Shown one piece after another: positions 24,686-33,939 of a DNA stretch of 64,000 nucleotides. This stretch comes from Acidobacteriota bacterium. Its GTDB lineage: Bacteria > Acidobacteriota > Blastocatellia > Pyrinomonadales > Pyrinomonadaceae. The position numbers were made by a program, and so were the translations under genes. Each line of letters opens with the position of its first letter. Positions within the stretch are counted from its first letter, which is position 1. The notes under the pieces were generated by a model. It searched no databases and was not told the origin of the DNA. It saw nothing but the letters and a program-made list of their open reading frames with translations. The stretch is from the NCBI GenBank assembly GCA_023389035.1, contig JAEWFC010000002.1, positions 40,985 to 104,984 of the forward strand, written 5' to 3'.

Positions 24686-27022
24686 TTATCCTATACCAGC
24701 CAGACGTGATCGTGCATCGGAGCGTACACGTTCGATCAGCTCGCGGATCTCCTTAGTACGGTTTTCCTTGAACAGCAGACGCTCCGCCTCGCGGCGGGCG
24801 ACCTCGAGTATTTCGATGTCGCGGACCAGATTCGCGATCTTGAACAGCTGAATGCCGGATTGCCGGGTTCCGAGTATCTCGCCTTCACCTCTGATCTCGA
24901 GGTCTTTCTCAGCGATCTTGAACCCGTCATTGGTCTCTTCCATTATGCCGAGACGCTCCTTCGCAACCGTCGTTTTTTTGTCGCCGGTTAATAGAACGCA
25001 GTAGCTTTGTTCCGCACCTCGGCCAACGCGGCCGCGAAGCTGATGCAGCTGTGACAGGCCGAAACGTTCCGCATGTTCGATGACCATCGTTGATGCATTG
25101 GGCACGTCGACGCCGACCTCGATAACGGTGGTCGATACGAGAATATCCAGCTCGCCGGCGACGAAGCCCCGCATTATCTCGTCCTTCTCGGCGGCTTTCA
25201 TTTTTCCGTGCAGGAGACCGATCCGGCGTTGCGGAAAGATACGGTCGCGAAGCTCCTCGTACATTTCAGTCGCGGCCTTCAGGTCGAGCTTCTCCGATTC
25301 TTCGACCAGCGGATACACGACGTAAGCCTGGCGGCCGAGTTTTAGTTCGCGTTCGACACCGGCGTAAACGCCTTTGCGCTTGTCTTCGGCGACGACTACG
25401 GTCTTGATCGGGGTTCTGCCGGGTGGCAGTTCATCGATGACCGAAACGTCAAGATCGCCATAGACCGTCATTGCGAGCGAACGCGGGATCGGCGTTGCCG
25501 TCATCACGAGAACGTCGGGGTTTGTGCCGAGCTTTTTCAAAGCGGCCCGCTGCAGCACGCCGAATCGATGCTGCTCGTCGATGACCGCCAGCCCAAGCTG
25601 GTCGAACGCGACGGCGTCCTGGATCACAGCGTGAGTCCCGACGACCACTTGCGCCTCGCCGCTTGCGACCGCAGCTTGTGCCTTTCGCTTTTCTGCGGCC
25701 CTTAACCCGCCCGTCAATTTGGTCACGCTGTATCCCGCGGGCTCGAAAAATCGTTTAGCGTTTTCGAAATGCTGAGCTGCGAGAATCTCGGTCGGGGCCA
25801 TCAACGCAGCTTGATAGCCATTCTCGATCGCCGCGAACATCGCGATGAACGCCACGATCGTCTTACCGCTGCCGACGTCGCCCTGGATCAGTCGATTCAT
25901 CGGATGGTCGGATCCCATGTCCGCGAATATTTGCTTTACGACGCGCCGCTGAGCGGCCGTGAGCTTAAAAGGCAGGAGCTCAGCAATGCGGTTCTTGACC
26001 ACATCATTGATCTCGATAACTGTGCCCTTCGGCTCTTTCTGCCGCTCGCCGCGTACGATCTGCAACGCAACGGATAGCCAAAAAAACTCCTCGAATATCA
26101 AGCGCCGCTGAGCGTCGCTTCGAAACATCTCGTAATCGGCGATGCGAGAATCCTCAGGGGGGAAGTGAACTCCGGCGATCGCACGGCCGCGTGATATCAG
26201 GCCGGCATTTTCGATCACCGAGCGTGGGATGTTTTCGCGAACGGAGTCGATCTCCAGGTGCTCGAGCACGTCGTAGATGATCTCGCGGAGCCTTTTCGTT
26301 TGAAACGGCCCAAGTTTTCGGTAGACCGGAACGCGGCGGGCTGTGTGGATCGTGACGAATTCGGGTGACTCGCGATCCTCTTCGATATCATCGGCCGCCG
26401 GCGCGGATTCGTCCGATCCGGCAGATGGGCCAAGAAGGCCATATGTTTCCGGATCATTTTCTGGCGGTAAAACTTCCAACAGCTCGGGCCTCTGTACCTT
26501 AAGGGCGAAAGTGTTTCGCCGTCCGTCCCATTCCCATTTGCCGTGTGCCACAACACGGACGCCGCGAGCAAAACGCTTTTTGTAATACTCTATTATTTCC
26601 CCGGCAGCCTTGCCGGAGATGAACCACATCACGATGACCGGTTTTCGGGTCCTTTCCCGGTCGCCGCCGCTGAATTCGAAAAGGTACAGCGGAGGTTGTC
26701 TCGGTCCGCGGTTCTTGCCAACGCGTATCGCACCGGACACACGGATGTAAAGTTCGACCGAGGCTTCGAGCCCGTCAAACAGCTGATCGATCCCGATCAG
26801 GTTTGAACGGTCCTCATAACGCGAGGGGAAGTATGCGAGCAGATCTTCGACCAGAGCATCGGTTGGCTCCGTTTTCGCGGCGTAGTTTGCGACCGCGATC
26901 GCGAGCTTTCTCGACATGCCTGACGACAGGTTCGCGATCTTGCCGGTGTATAGATCGACTATTGGAGTGTCGAGTTTGACCTTCACAACTCGGGGGCTAG
27001 CCTTGTGCGACGGAGATCGCAT
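24686..27022 (-). CDS. recG: ATP-dependent DNA helicase RecG
   Basis: 778 residues from the ATG at 27022, which overlaps the PilZ gene by 26 bases; a GTG at 26987-26989 (residue 12) would avoid this, and neither has a clear Shine-Dalgarno. RecG remodels stalled replication forks and branched DNA. The wedge domain lies in the first 330 residues, with an acidic insert (DESAPAADDIEEDRE) near 200-215. Then come Walker A GDVGSGKT, the DEQH box, TATPIPRSLA, and the C-terminal QLRGRVGRG and REAERLL regions. The gene is followed closely by rsmD. Confidence 0.95.
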   Translation of the reverse strand: MRSPSHKASPRVVKVKLDTPIVDLYTGKIANLSSGMSRKLAIAVANYAAKTEPTDALVEDLLAYFPSRYEDRSNLIGIDQLFDGLEASVELYIRVSGAIRVGKNRGPRQPPLYLFEFSGGDRERTRKPVIVMWFISGKAAGEIIEYYKKRFARGVRVVAHGKWEWDGRRNTFALKVQRPELLEVLPPENDPETYGLLGPSAGSDESAPAADDIEEDRESPEFVTIHTARRVPVYRKLGPFQTKRLREIIYDVLEHLEIDSVRENIPRSVIENAGLISRGRAIAGVHFPPEDSRIADYEMFRSDAQRRLIFEEFFWLSVALQIVRGERQKEPKGTVIEINDVVKNRIAELLPFKLTAAQRRVVKQIFADMGSDHPMNRLIQGDVGSGKTIVAFIAMFAAIENGYQAALMAPTEILAAQHFENAKRFFEPAGYSVTKLTGGLRAAEKRKAQAAVASGEAQVVVGTHAVIQDAVAFDQLGLAVIDEQHRFGVLQRAALKKLGTNPDVLVMTATPIPRSLAMTVYGDLDVSVIDELPPGRTPIKTVVVAEDKRKGVYAGVERELKLGRQAYVVYPLVEESEKLDLKAATEMYEELRDRIFPQRRIGLLHGKMKAAEKDEIMRGFVAGELDILVSTTVIEVGVDVPNASTMVIEHAERFGLSQLHQLRGRVGRGAEQSYCVLLTGDKKTTVAKERLGIMEETNDGFKIAEKDLEIRGEGEILGTRQSGIQLFKIANLVRDIEILEVARREAERLLFKENRTKEIRELIERVRSDARSRLAGIG

Positions 27023-27329
27023 TTTCGATCAACCGCTTTTGGGCGATCGACAACGGTGCGAAACGCACACCAAAGCCGATCTCAAAGACATGGTTAACGA
27101 CGACGCCTTCAAACTCCGCCCTCATACCGTCGCCCAAGGGGAAAAACAGCTTTATAGATTCGCCGTCCGTAATGTCGCCGCCTGAAAGCACGAAGCAGCC
27201 CGTCATGCTGATGTCGCTGATCGTGCCGTTGAGACGCCCGCCCTTGCCTGACCATTCGATCTCGATCGTCACAGGTATTCTTGGGTGTACCCTTCGTTCC
27301 CGCCCGCTGCGTCTATCCATGTTCGCCAT
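26997..27329 (-). CDS. PilZ-domain protein
   Basis: 110 residues from the ATG at 27329, chosen because GGAGGTG lies six bases before it. The PilZ c-di-GMP-binding signature is present: an RRxxPR-type arginine motif (RRVHPRIPVTIEIEW) and, about 25 residues later, the D-x-S-x-x-G motif (SDISMTGCFV). A single PilZ domain fills the protein, so it is probably a diffusible adaptor. It overlaps the permease gene upstream by 17 bases and recG downstream by 26. No cyclase or phosphodiesterase gene is in the window. Confidence 0.88.
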   Translation of the reverse strand: MANMDRRSGRERRVHPRIPVTIEIEWSGKGGRLNGTISDISMTGCFVLSGGDITDGESIKLFFPLGDGMRAEFEGVVVNHVFEIGFGVRFAPLSIAQKRLIENAISVAQG

Positions 27330-28815
27330 CGGCAACACCTCCGTTGGTGGGCCCGCCGCCGCCATTGTTACGGCTAATGAGGTAATAGTAAACGGGCAAT
27401 CCGAGAACTATCAATCCGATGCCGATGAACGACTGCAGCGTGTCCGAGATGATCGTAGTGATCAACAGCCACGCAACCACTAAAAGAAACACCGCCGGAG
27501 CGACCGGGTAACCGAATGCCTTATAGGGGCGTTCAGCATCAGGATACTTTCGCCGATAAAGGAATATTGAAGACGTCACCAAGGCGTAAAAGATCCATGA
27601 TCCGAACACGACGTAATTTGTCAGAGTGTCGAATGATCCGGTCAAAGCCAACAGGCATGCCAGGAATCCTTGAAAGAGCAATGCCGGGATCGGCACACCG
27701 GTCACGGAGAGACGGCCGAATATCCGGAACATCAAACCATCTCCCGCCATCGCGTAGCCGACACGCGACCCTGAAAGGATCGACGTGTGAAGCGTTCCTA
27801 ACGACGAAAGCATCAATCCCACAGTAAAGAGCGAGACTGCGAGGCCGACGGCGAACGATGCCGGATCGCCGCCGAAGAACATACTTACGACGACCTTAGC
27901 CACAGACGACTTGTCGCTGACTGATGCGATGGTCGTGGGGTCGAGTGCATAAAAATAGGCAAAGTGTGCAAAGACATAAACGATGATGATCAGAACCGTG
28001 CTGCCTATGATAGCGAGTGGTATATTTCGGCCCGGTTCTTTGACCTCACCCGCGACGAACGTAAGGTTGTTCCAGCCGTCGTAGCCCCAAAGAGCACCGA
28101 GCATTGCGGCTGCGAAGCCTGCGGCGAATGAGTATCCTGCTGCTCCGTACCTGACCGATTCATTTACGCCGGTGCAGGTGCCTCCGCTCTCAACCATCGA
28201 AAAATGGGCGAAATCACCCGTTACCCAAAGAAAAGCTCCGATCGCGACGAAGGCTATTAAAGCGATCTTAACGAAGGTAAGCGCTGTCGCGATCTGGCCG
28301 CTGATCGCGACCGATGCGCAATTGAGCGTGGTGAATATGATGATCACCATTATCGCGACGATCGTCACGAGCGACAGTTCAAATGGATAGCCGGCAATGG
28401 TCGTTTCCATGAAAACCACGTTCTCAAGGGCTCCATTACCGAGAAAGTCATTCAGGCCGATGGCGAACGCCATTCCCACCGCTGCCTGCGAACCGGGCTT
28501 CGCGATAAACATCTGCATCCAGCCGTAGAGAAAGCTCGATACGCGGCCATATGCATCCCGCAGGAATACATATTCAGCTCCGGCCCGCGGCTTCATAGCA
28601 GTCAGCTCGGCATACGTAAGTGCACCCGCTAGTGATAGCAGGCCCGCAGCGATCCATGCAGCGATCACCCAGCCGGGCGTTCCAACGTTGCAGGTCATCA
28701 CGCGCGCCTTTAGAAAGACGCCGGTGCCGATCACGTTTCCGACAATCACGGAAACCGCTGCGAGAAGGCCGAGGCCGCGAACTAGCTTATACTGGCCGTC
28801 ATTATTGATCGTCAT
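27313..28815 (-). CDS. APC-family amino acid permease
   Basis: 500 residues with about 12 predicted membrane helices. The opening GLLAAVSVIVGNVIGTGVFLKAR carries the unwound GxGxF-like substrate-binding turn of helix 1, and the helix 2 region GALTYAELTAMKPRAGAEYVFLRDAYG is diagnostic for APC amino-acid transporters and antiporters (LAT-like or basic amino acid/polyamine type). The substrate cannot be assigned. It heads the minus-strand run that continues into the PilZ gene, recG, rsmD, the EamA gene and aroC. Confidence 0.9.
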   Translation of the reverse strand: MTINNDGQYKLVRGLGLLAAVSVIVGNVIGTGVFLKARVMTCNVGTPGWVIAAWIAAGLLSLAGALTYAELTAMKPRAGAEYVFLRDAYGRVSSFLYGWMQMFIAKPGSQAAVGMAFAIGLNDFLGNGALENVVFMETTIAGYPFELSLVTIVAIMVIIIFTTLNCASVAISGQIATALTFVKIALIAFVAIGAFLWVTGDFAHFSMVESGGTCTGVNESVRYGAAGYSFAAGFAAAMLGALWGYDGWNNLTFVAGEVKEPGRNIPLAIIGSTVLIIIVYVFAHFAYFYALDPTTIASVSDKSSVAKVVVSMFFGGDPASFAVGLAVSLFTVGLMLSSLGTLHTSILSGSRVGYAMAGDGLMFRIFGRLSVTGVPIPALLFQGFLACLLALTGSFDTLTNYVVFGSWIFYALVTSSIFLYRRKYPDAERPYKAFGYPVAPAVFLLVVAWLLITTIISDTLQSFIGIGLIVLGLPVYYYLISRNNGGGGPTNGGVADGEHG

Positions 28816-28956
28816 AGGTTGGAGGATCGGGGAAAGTGCTCAAGTTCTGGAACATATTACGCGAAAAGCATGATTTAGTGAAATTCGTGGGCGACGGGCG
28901 GGCTTCGATCGAGCGGGAACCTGCTGTGCGCTAATTGGCGTGTTAATATCAACGCC

Positions 28957-30273
28957 GTGCGTATGTTACAGCTAAGTGCGGATCGGCTGGTGGAAAGCCT
29001 TTTAGGCTTGTCCCGATCGCATGCTGTGTGTCTTTTGGACAGCTGCGGTGTCGGCCATTTAGGCTCTCATCTGCTGATCGCCGGTGTGCAGACTGTTCGC
29101 ACGTCGGAATTCAGCGGCGACGCCAACTCTGCTTTGGCGGGTCTCGAACGGGAACTGAGTGACACGTCGACCGTCACGTTCTTCACACTGTCATATGAAT
29201 TCGGTTCGGAGCTGCTCGGACTGAAAAACGTATTCGACAGCGTTGAGCCTAAGATATTCGCCGCATCGTTTAACTGTCTTGTGGTGCATGACTACCGATC
29301 CCGTGAAACATATATCACGGGGAATGAGTCCGGCTTTGACGAGCTCGAGAAATTGCTCCGCGAGCACAGCTTTGCTGTCGCTGCTGCTGCTGAACCCGAC
29401 GCGGTTTCCTCAAACTTTTCACGCAACTCGTACTTGGCGGCGATCGAAGCGATAAAAGAACACATCCGCTGCGGCGATACATATCAGACGAACCTAACGC
29501 AGCAGATAGCTGTGAATCTGGCTGACACGACAACCGCTGCCGATCTGTTTTATAGGCTGCGGCGAGACCATCCAGCTCCATTTTCCGCGTTTATCGTGCG
29601 GGATGGTTCCACCGTCGTATCAGCGTCACCTGAACGTTTCTTTCGCGTTAACTCCGATCGCACGATCGAGGCTTCGCCGATCAAGGGAACCCGCCGGCGT
29701 GGAGATACACCCGAGGAGGACGAACGTCTACGTGGCGAGCTGCTTGCGAGCCCAAAAGATCGAGCGGAAAACACGATGATCGTTGACCTGTTGCGAAACG
29801 ATCTTGGGCGAGTTTCCGAGTTTGGGACTGTATTGGTCGAAAAGCTGTGCGATCTGGAGGAGCATCCGACGCTTTTTCACCTGGTTTCGACCGTCAGGGG
29901 AAAGCTTCGGGAAACAGCCGGCTTTGCGGAGGTCATTCGGGCTGTATTCCCATGCGGTTCCATCACCGGGGCACCAAAGATCAGGACGATGCAGCTAATA
30001 TCGGAGATCGAGTCGCGTGCCCGCGAACTATCAATGGGCACTATTGGTTATGCTGTGCCCGAAGGCTTCCCGGGACTCGAGAGCGGCATCGATACGAGCG
30101 TCGCTATTCGCACGATCGTGGTTCGTGATGGGGTCGCAACGTTCAATGTCGGCGGCGGGATCGTTATCGACAGTGATCCGAATTCGGAATACGACGAGTC
30201 GCTGCTGAAAGCAAAGGCGTTGCTCGCCGCACTCGGAAGCAAGCGTGACGTCGGCGACAGCGGGAACATTTGA
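28957..30273 (+). CDS. pabB: Aminodeoxychorismate synthase component I
   Basis: 438 residues from a GTG; an ATG at residue 3 is an equally good start. It belongs to the chorismate-utilising enzymes. The C-terminal catalytic domain has PIKGTRRRGDTPEEDE, AENTMIVDLLRNDLGRVS, HLVSTVRGKL, PCGSITGAPKIRTM and the NVGGGIVIDSDPNSEYDE block. PIKGT and the length of about 440 point to PabB rather than TrpE; isochorismate synthase is less likely. The product is the aminodeoxychorismate intermediate of p-aminobenzoate and folate. The glutaminase partner (PabA) is not in the window. Confidence 0.88.
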   Translation: MRMLQLSADRLVESLLGLSRSHAVCLLDSCGVGHLGSHLLIAGVQTVRTSEFSGDANSALAGLERELSDTSTVTFFTLSYEFGSELLGLKNVFDSVEPKIFAASFNCLVVHDYRSRETYITGNESGFDELEKLLREHSFAVAAAAEPDAVSSNFSRNSYLAAIEAIKEHIRCGDTYQTNLTQQIAVNLADTTTAADLFYRLRRDHPAPFSAFIVRDGSTVVSASPERFFRVNSDRTIEASPIKGTRRRGDTPEEDERLRGELLASPKDRAENTMIVDLLRNDLGRVSEFGTVLVEKLCDLEEHPTLFHLVSTVRGKLRETAGFAEVIRAVFPCGSITGAPKIRTMQLISEIESRARELSMGTIGYAVPEGFPGLESGIDTSVAIRTIVVRDGVATFNVGGGIVIDSDPNSEYDESLLKAKALLAALGSKRDVGDSGNI

Positions 30274-30343
30274 CGGGCCGCGGTGTCAAATGAATGACAT
30301 GAAGGCAAAAGGGAAATGCGGCTGCGTCCGCTAAACTCAACAC

Positions 30344-30374
30344 TTGCGAACGCTAACCGATCTCATGTTATAAT
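30344..30374 (+). promoter_or_regulatory. Extended -10 promoter for the J-domain gene
   Basis: TTGCGA (30344-30349) and TATAAT (30369-30374) are separated by 19 bases, slightly long. The -10 box is preceded by TGT, giving an extended -10. A start near 30381 would leave a 60-base leader with a hairpin. Confidence 0.5.
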
Positions 30375-30387
30375 TTTGTTAACAAAA

Positions 30388-30417
30388 GCGGTGATCATTC
30401 GAGGCACCGCCATTTTT
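30388..30417 (+). promoter_or_regulatory. Leader hairpin with T-run
   Basis: GCGGTG (30388-30393) and CACCGC (30405-30410) pair perfectly around an 11-base loop and are followed by CATTTTTCTC. Placed between promoter and start codon, it looks like a weak terminator or attenuator. Confidence 0.35.
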
Positions 30418-30441
30418 CTCTCCGACATCAAAATTTCGTCA

Positions 30442-31251
30442 ATGGTGAATTACTACGACACCTTAAAGGTTTCACCAAAAGCTTCGCGGGCCGAGATCAA
30501 ATCGGCGTATCGGCGGCTTGCACGAAAACTACATCCGGATAAGAACAACGGCTCCGAGGAAACGGCCCGAGCCTTTGCCGCGATAGCGGAAGCGTACGAG
30601 GTGCTGGGAAACCCCAAGGACCGTGCGAACTACGACAAGATGCTGCTTTCGATGAGCTATAACGGCTCGTTGAGTGCGGAATCCGTATTTGATACTAACA
30701 ACGCTCACGCACGCCGGTGGCGGCAGCTCGTATACGAGCATCGCTACAACGAAATAATCGATCGCATGATCGCTGAAGAGCGGAGCGAATCGATGGCGCT
30801 GCAAAAGATCATATTCCCGACGGTCGCCCTATTCCTATCGACGATCGCCGTAGCGATCCTAAAGCCGCAGTTCTTTTCTGAATCGCCCATCGTCGTGAAG
30901 ATCCTGCTCCTTACGCTCTTTTTGGTCGGCGTCATTCACCTGATCGGACGCATTCGCGAGGGGCTCGAGCGGTACACGTATTCGGGCGACGAGATACACG
31001 AGTCGATCCTGGACGAACGCGACCTGGCCGTAAAGCCGCATTCACGCTTTCTGGCCGGCAGCTTTTTAGTCGTCGGGCTTTTGGTGAGCTTTGCATTAGG
31101 TCTCGTCATAGGACAGTACGCGGAAGTTTCGTTTATCCCCAAATTGCAGGACGGCTTGCAGGCGTTGAATCCGGAATTCCTGTTTTACCCGCCGATATTT
31201 GTTCTTATCGTCGATGTAATGCATACATTCGCACTGCGAGTGGAATCGTAG
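30442..31251 (+). CDS. Membrane-anchored J-domain protein
   Basis: 269 residues from the ATG at 30442, which gives the usual MVNYYDTLKV start of a J-domain. The helix II-loop-helix III with HPD at 31-33 is intact, so it should stimulate DnaK ATPase. The J-domain ends near residue 70. After a soluble linker come four hydrophobic segments, at about 118-138, 148-168, 198-222 and 240-262. There is no Gly/Phe region, zinc domain or C-terminal substrate domain. It is therefore a class C J-protein that would recruit DnaK to the inner membrane. rpsT follows behind its own promoter. Confidence 0.85.
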   Translation: MVNYYDTLKVSPKASRAEIKSAYRRLARKLHPDKNNGSEETARAFAAIAEAYEVLGNPKDRANYDKMLLSMSYNGSLSAESVFDTNNAHARRWRQLVYEHRYNEIIDRMIAEERSESMALQKIIFPTVALFLSTIAVAILKPQFFSESPIVVKILLLTLFLVGVIHLIGRIREGLERYTYSGDEIHESILDERDLAVKPHSRFLAGSFLVVGLLVSFALGLVIGQYAEVSFIPKLQDGLQALNPEFLFYPPIFVLIVDVMHTFALRVES

Positions 31252-31258
31252 CCGCGGC

Positions 31259-31287
31259 TTGACTTGAGACTCCGCTGTCGGTAAAAT
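31259..31287 (+). promoter_or_regulatory. Promoter of rpsT
   Basis: TTGACT (31259-31264) and TAAAAT (31282-31287) are spaced by exactly 17 bases, a strong housekeeping-sigma match about 50 bases upstream of rpsT. Confidence 0.7.
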
Positions 31288-31337
31288 CCAAAGTTTGTCC
31301 CGATAGGGCAGTTCAATAAGTTTAAGGTAAAAGATAG

Positions 31338-31601
31338 ATGGCAAATCATAAATCAGCTGAAAAGCGGATCCGTCAGAACGCACGCCGCAACGAGATCAAC
31401 AGAAGCAATCGCAGCAAACTGCGTACGCAGATCAAGAAGCTTCGGTCCGCGATTGCGGGTTCGGATAAGAATGCGAGCGGCGAATTGCTGAGCCCGACGA
31501 TCTCCGTGATCGATAAAGCAGTGAACAAAGGACTGATCCATCGCAACACTGCCGCCAGGTACAAATCACGTTTGTCTAAGCACGTTGCTGAGCTCTCATA
31601 A
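31338..31601 (+). CDS. rpsT: 30S ribosomal protein S20
   Basis: 87 residues, very basic and helical, beginning with the family motif MANHKSAEKRIRQNARRNEINRSNRS. Near the end are the conserved VIDKAVNKGLIHRNTAARYKSRL residues. S20 binds 16S rRNA during early assembly of the small subunit. The gene is monocistronic, between its own promoter and a strong terminator, as in many bacteria. Confidence 0.97.
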   Translation: MANHKSAEKRIRQNARRNEINRSNRSKLRTQIKKLRSAIAGSDKNASGELLSPTISVIDKAVNKGLIHRNTAARYKSRLSKHVAELS

Positions 31602-31634
31602 ATTCTCTCGACAAAAAATAGTTTTCTCCTTTTC

Positions 31635-31669
31635 GGAAGCAGGCATTGTTGCCCGCTTCCGTTTTTTAT
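31635..31669 (+). terminator. Intrinsic terminator of rpsT
   Basis: GGAAGC-A-GGCA pairs with TGCC-C-GCTTCC (31635-31660), one mismatch, and is followed by GTTTTTTATT. Confidence 0.85.
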
Positions 31670-31783
31670 TGTTAAAGAATTCGTTGCGTCGGCGTCCGCG
31701 TCCACTTCTACGATAACCCGTCAAAGATGGTTATGCAGCAAAAAGACGGGAGCCCGAACGGTAAAGCCTGAGTCGCTGCATCC

Positions 31784-33286
31784 TTAGACCTTTTCTTCCT
31801 TCTCACTGATCGCCTCTAGTGCAACTTCGCGATCGTCAAAGTGAAACTTTTCGTTCCCGATTATCTGATAGGTCTCGTGTCCCTTGCCTGCGATGATCAC
31901 GACGTCGCCGGGCTGCGCGAGCATTATTGCCTGATGTATCGCCTGACGTCGGTCGGAGATGGAAAGGTACTCGGTCTCGGATGCCTTCACGCCGGTTTCT
32001 ATTTGGGAGATTATCTGAAGCGGGTCTTCAGTTCGCGGGTTATCCGAGGTGATTATCGCAACGTCGCTGAGATCGCCCGCAATTCGGCCCATCGGCTCGC
32101 GTTTGGTCTTGTCGCGGTCTCCGCCGCAGCCAAACACCGTGATGATCCGACCGGTAGCTAGATCCTTCGCAGTTTTGAGTGTATTGAGCAGAGCGTCGTC
32201 CGTGTGAGCGTAATCTACAACGACAGCGAATTCGCCGTCATGCTGAACGCGTTCGAATCTGCCGGGAGCACCGACACACGTGGATAGGCCGTTCGCGATA
32301 CTGTCCAGGTCATAACCTAGTTCGATCGCGGCTGCGGTAGCCGAAAGCATGTTGTACACGTGCGGTTTCCCGACAAGGGGCGACGTGATCTGCCGGTCGC
32401 CGGCTTGGGTTCTGAGCACAAACGACGTGCCCGTGAGCAGTGAGACCTCGATATTCTCGGCCCAAAGGTCGGCACGGTCATTCGAGTCCGAGTTCTGAGA
32501 AAAGGTCACGACCCGCTGCCCGCGAGCCTTTAATTCCGTGGCAAGCTTCGTCCCCCATTCGTCATCGATATTGATAACACTGCTGCCCGGTACCTCGCCT
32601 AATCTCCCATCGAAGATCTTCTTCTTTGCGTCGAAATAGTTCTCCATCGTGTGATGGTAGTCAAGGTGATCGCGAGTCAGGTTCGTGAAGATCGCAACTC
32701 GAAACCGCAGCCAATCACAGCGATGCAGATCGATCGCCTGCGACGATGCTTCCATGGCCGCAAATCCGCAGCCTTCATCGACCGCCTGTTTGAGAAAGCG
32801 GTTGGTATCGCTGGCCTCAGGTGTTGTGCGTACAGCTTCTTCGCTTTTCTTTCCGATCCGGTATTCGACGGTCGTCAGCATTGCCGGCTTTATGCCCGCT
32901 GCCTCGGCGAGAGCGAAGCATAGATAGGTCGTTGTCGTCTTGCCGTTGGTTCCGGTCACGCCGATCAGATCGAGTTTGTGTGACGGTTCGCCGTTGATCA
33001 GCGAGGCAGCTCTAGCCAGTGCAACTCTGGCATCCGCCACTTGCAGCCATGAGCCTGTGAAGACCGGCGGCGGCTCTTGTTCCGAGATCACACCCGCCGC
33101 ACCGCGTCGCAAAACGTCGTCAACGAATCGATGGCCGTCAACGGTCGCTCCTTTGATCGCAACGAAAAGCGTTCCCTCGCGGACCTGGCGAGAGTCATGC
33201 GTCACGTCCGTGACAGCGATGCCGGCGGTGCCGAAAAGAGTGCCTTCGAGTGCTTCGGAGAGCGTGTTGATCGTATGGGTTTGCAA
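31784..33286 (-). CDS. murE: UDP-N-acetylmuramoyl-tripeptide synthetase (MurE ligase)
   Basis: 500 residues. MurE adds the third amino acid to UDP-MurNAc-L-Ala-D-Glu in peptidoglycan synthesis. It shows the DSRQVREGTLFVA N-terminal domain, the ATP-binding GVTGTNGKTTTT at 109-120, the NLTRDHLDYHHTMENY block with the site for the carbamylated Lys (AKKKIF), and the C-terminal FGCGGDRDKTKREPMG. The DNPRTEDP motif predicts meso-diaminopimelate as substrate rather than lysine. It stands alone rather than in a division and cell-wall cluster; the neighbouring frames on its strand give no other mur genes. Confidence 0.96.
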   Translation of the reverse strand: MQTHTINTLSEALEGTLFGTAGIAVTDVTHDSRQVREGTLFVAIKGATVDGHRFVDDVLRRGAAGVISEQEPPPVFTGSWLQVADARVALARAASLINGEPSHKLDLIGVTGTNGKTTTTYLCFALAEAAGIKPAMLTTVEYRIGKKSEEAVRTTPEASDTNRFLKQAVDEGCGFAAMEASSQAIDLHRCDWLRFRVAIFTNLTRDHLDYHHTMENYFDAKKKIFDGRLGEVPGSSVINIDDEWGTKLATELKARGQRVVTFSQNSDSNDRADLWAENIEVSLLTGTSFVLRTQAGDRQITSPLVGKPHVYNMLSATAAAIELGYDLDSIANGLSTCVGAPGRFERVQHDGEFAVVVDYAHTDDALLNTLKTAKDLATGRIITVFGCGGDRDKTKREPMGRIAGDLSDVAIITSDNPRTEDPLQIISQIETGVKASETEYLSISDRRQAIHQAIMLAQPGDVVIIAGKGHETYQIIGNEKFHFDDREVALEAISEKEEKV

Positions 33287-33411
33287 TGTAATAGGACCGT
33301 CCCGATTCGCGATATGTGTTTGGCTGACGTTCTGGATTATACGACAGTGAAAAAAATCTAACGAACATCGACGCCGTATTTTCGTATAGTAAAAGGAACG
33401 GAGGTTACCGA

Positions 33412-33675
33412 ATGAATTTTATTAAGATCATACTCGCCCTGCTTGGCCTGATATTCGGCGTGATGCTGTTTTTCTGGGTTTTCGGGCTTGTCACGTCGCT
33501 GCTGTGGTATGGCCTATGGATCGCGGTGATCGGCGGTGTCGGTTATGGAGCTTGGCGGCTGTTTCGCAGGGCCGAAGACAAACTTGTCGGCCCCGGCTCC
33601 GCACGAACCGAGCTTGGCGACCGCGATTTCAATATGTCGTGGGACGAGTACGAGAAGAAGTATCTTCACAAGTGA
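33412..33675 (+). CDS. Small membrane protein, 87 aa
   Basis: Two hydrophobic segments (about residues 4-25 and 27-47) are followed by a basic stop (RLFRRAEDK) and a soluble tail ending MSWDEYEKKYLHK. A GGAGG site ten bases before the ATG supports the start. The predicted topology has a long cytoplasmic tail. I do not recognise the family. It is the last gene before the leucine tRNA. Confidence 0.65.
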   Translation: MNFIKIILALLGLIFGVMLFFWVFGLVTSLLWYGLWIAVIGGVGYGAWRLFRRAEDKLVGPGSARTELGDRDFNMSWDEYEKKYLHK

Positions 33676-33738
33676 TCGGCTAGACATTTCGCCGCCCTTT
33701 GGCTAAATTGATTATTTGCCGAGCCGATGCAGCGGCAT

Positions 33739-33823
33739 GCCGAGGTGGCGAAATTGGCAGACGCACTAGACTTAGGATCTAGCGTCGAAAGACGTGCGAG
33801 TTCGAGTCTCGCCCTCGGCACCA
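33739..33823 (+). tRNA. tRNA-Leu (anticodon UAG)
   Basis: A class-II tRNA with a 7-bp acceptor stem (GCCGAGG with CCTCGGC), a 5-bp anticodon stem CTAGA/TCTAG around the loop CTTAGGA (anticodon TAG at 33773-33775), a long variable arm, a T arm with TTCGAGT, discriminator A and an encoded CCA at 33821-33823. It reads CUN leucine codons. Confidence 0.95.
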
Positions 33824-33837
33824 ATTTGAACATGTAG

Positions 33838-33887
33838 TGGCCGGTTGTGATCGCCAGTTAGTCGATCGCTCCGGCCATACGCTTTTT
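33838..33887 (+). terminator. Terminator of the leucine tRNA
   Basis: A long stem made of TGGCCGG/CCGGCCA (33838-33844, 33871-33877) and GTGATCG/CGATCGC (33847-33853, 33863-33869, one wobble) is followed by a T5 run at 33883-33887. Confidence 0.75.
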
Positions 33888-33939
33888 GAGCAGCGGTAAA
33901 CTGACAACAGCCCCGCGACTTGGTATTCTTTTTACATAA

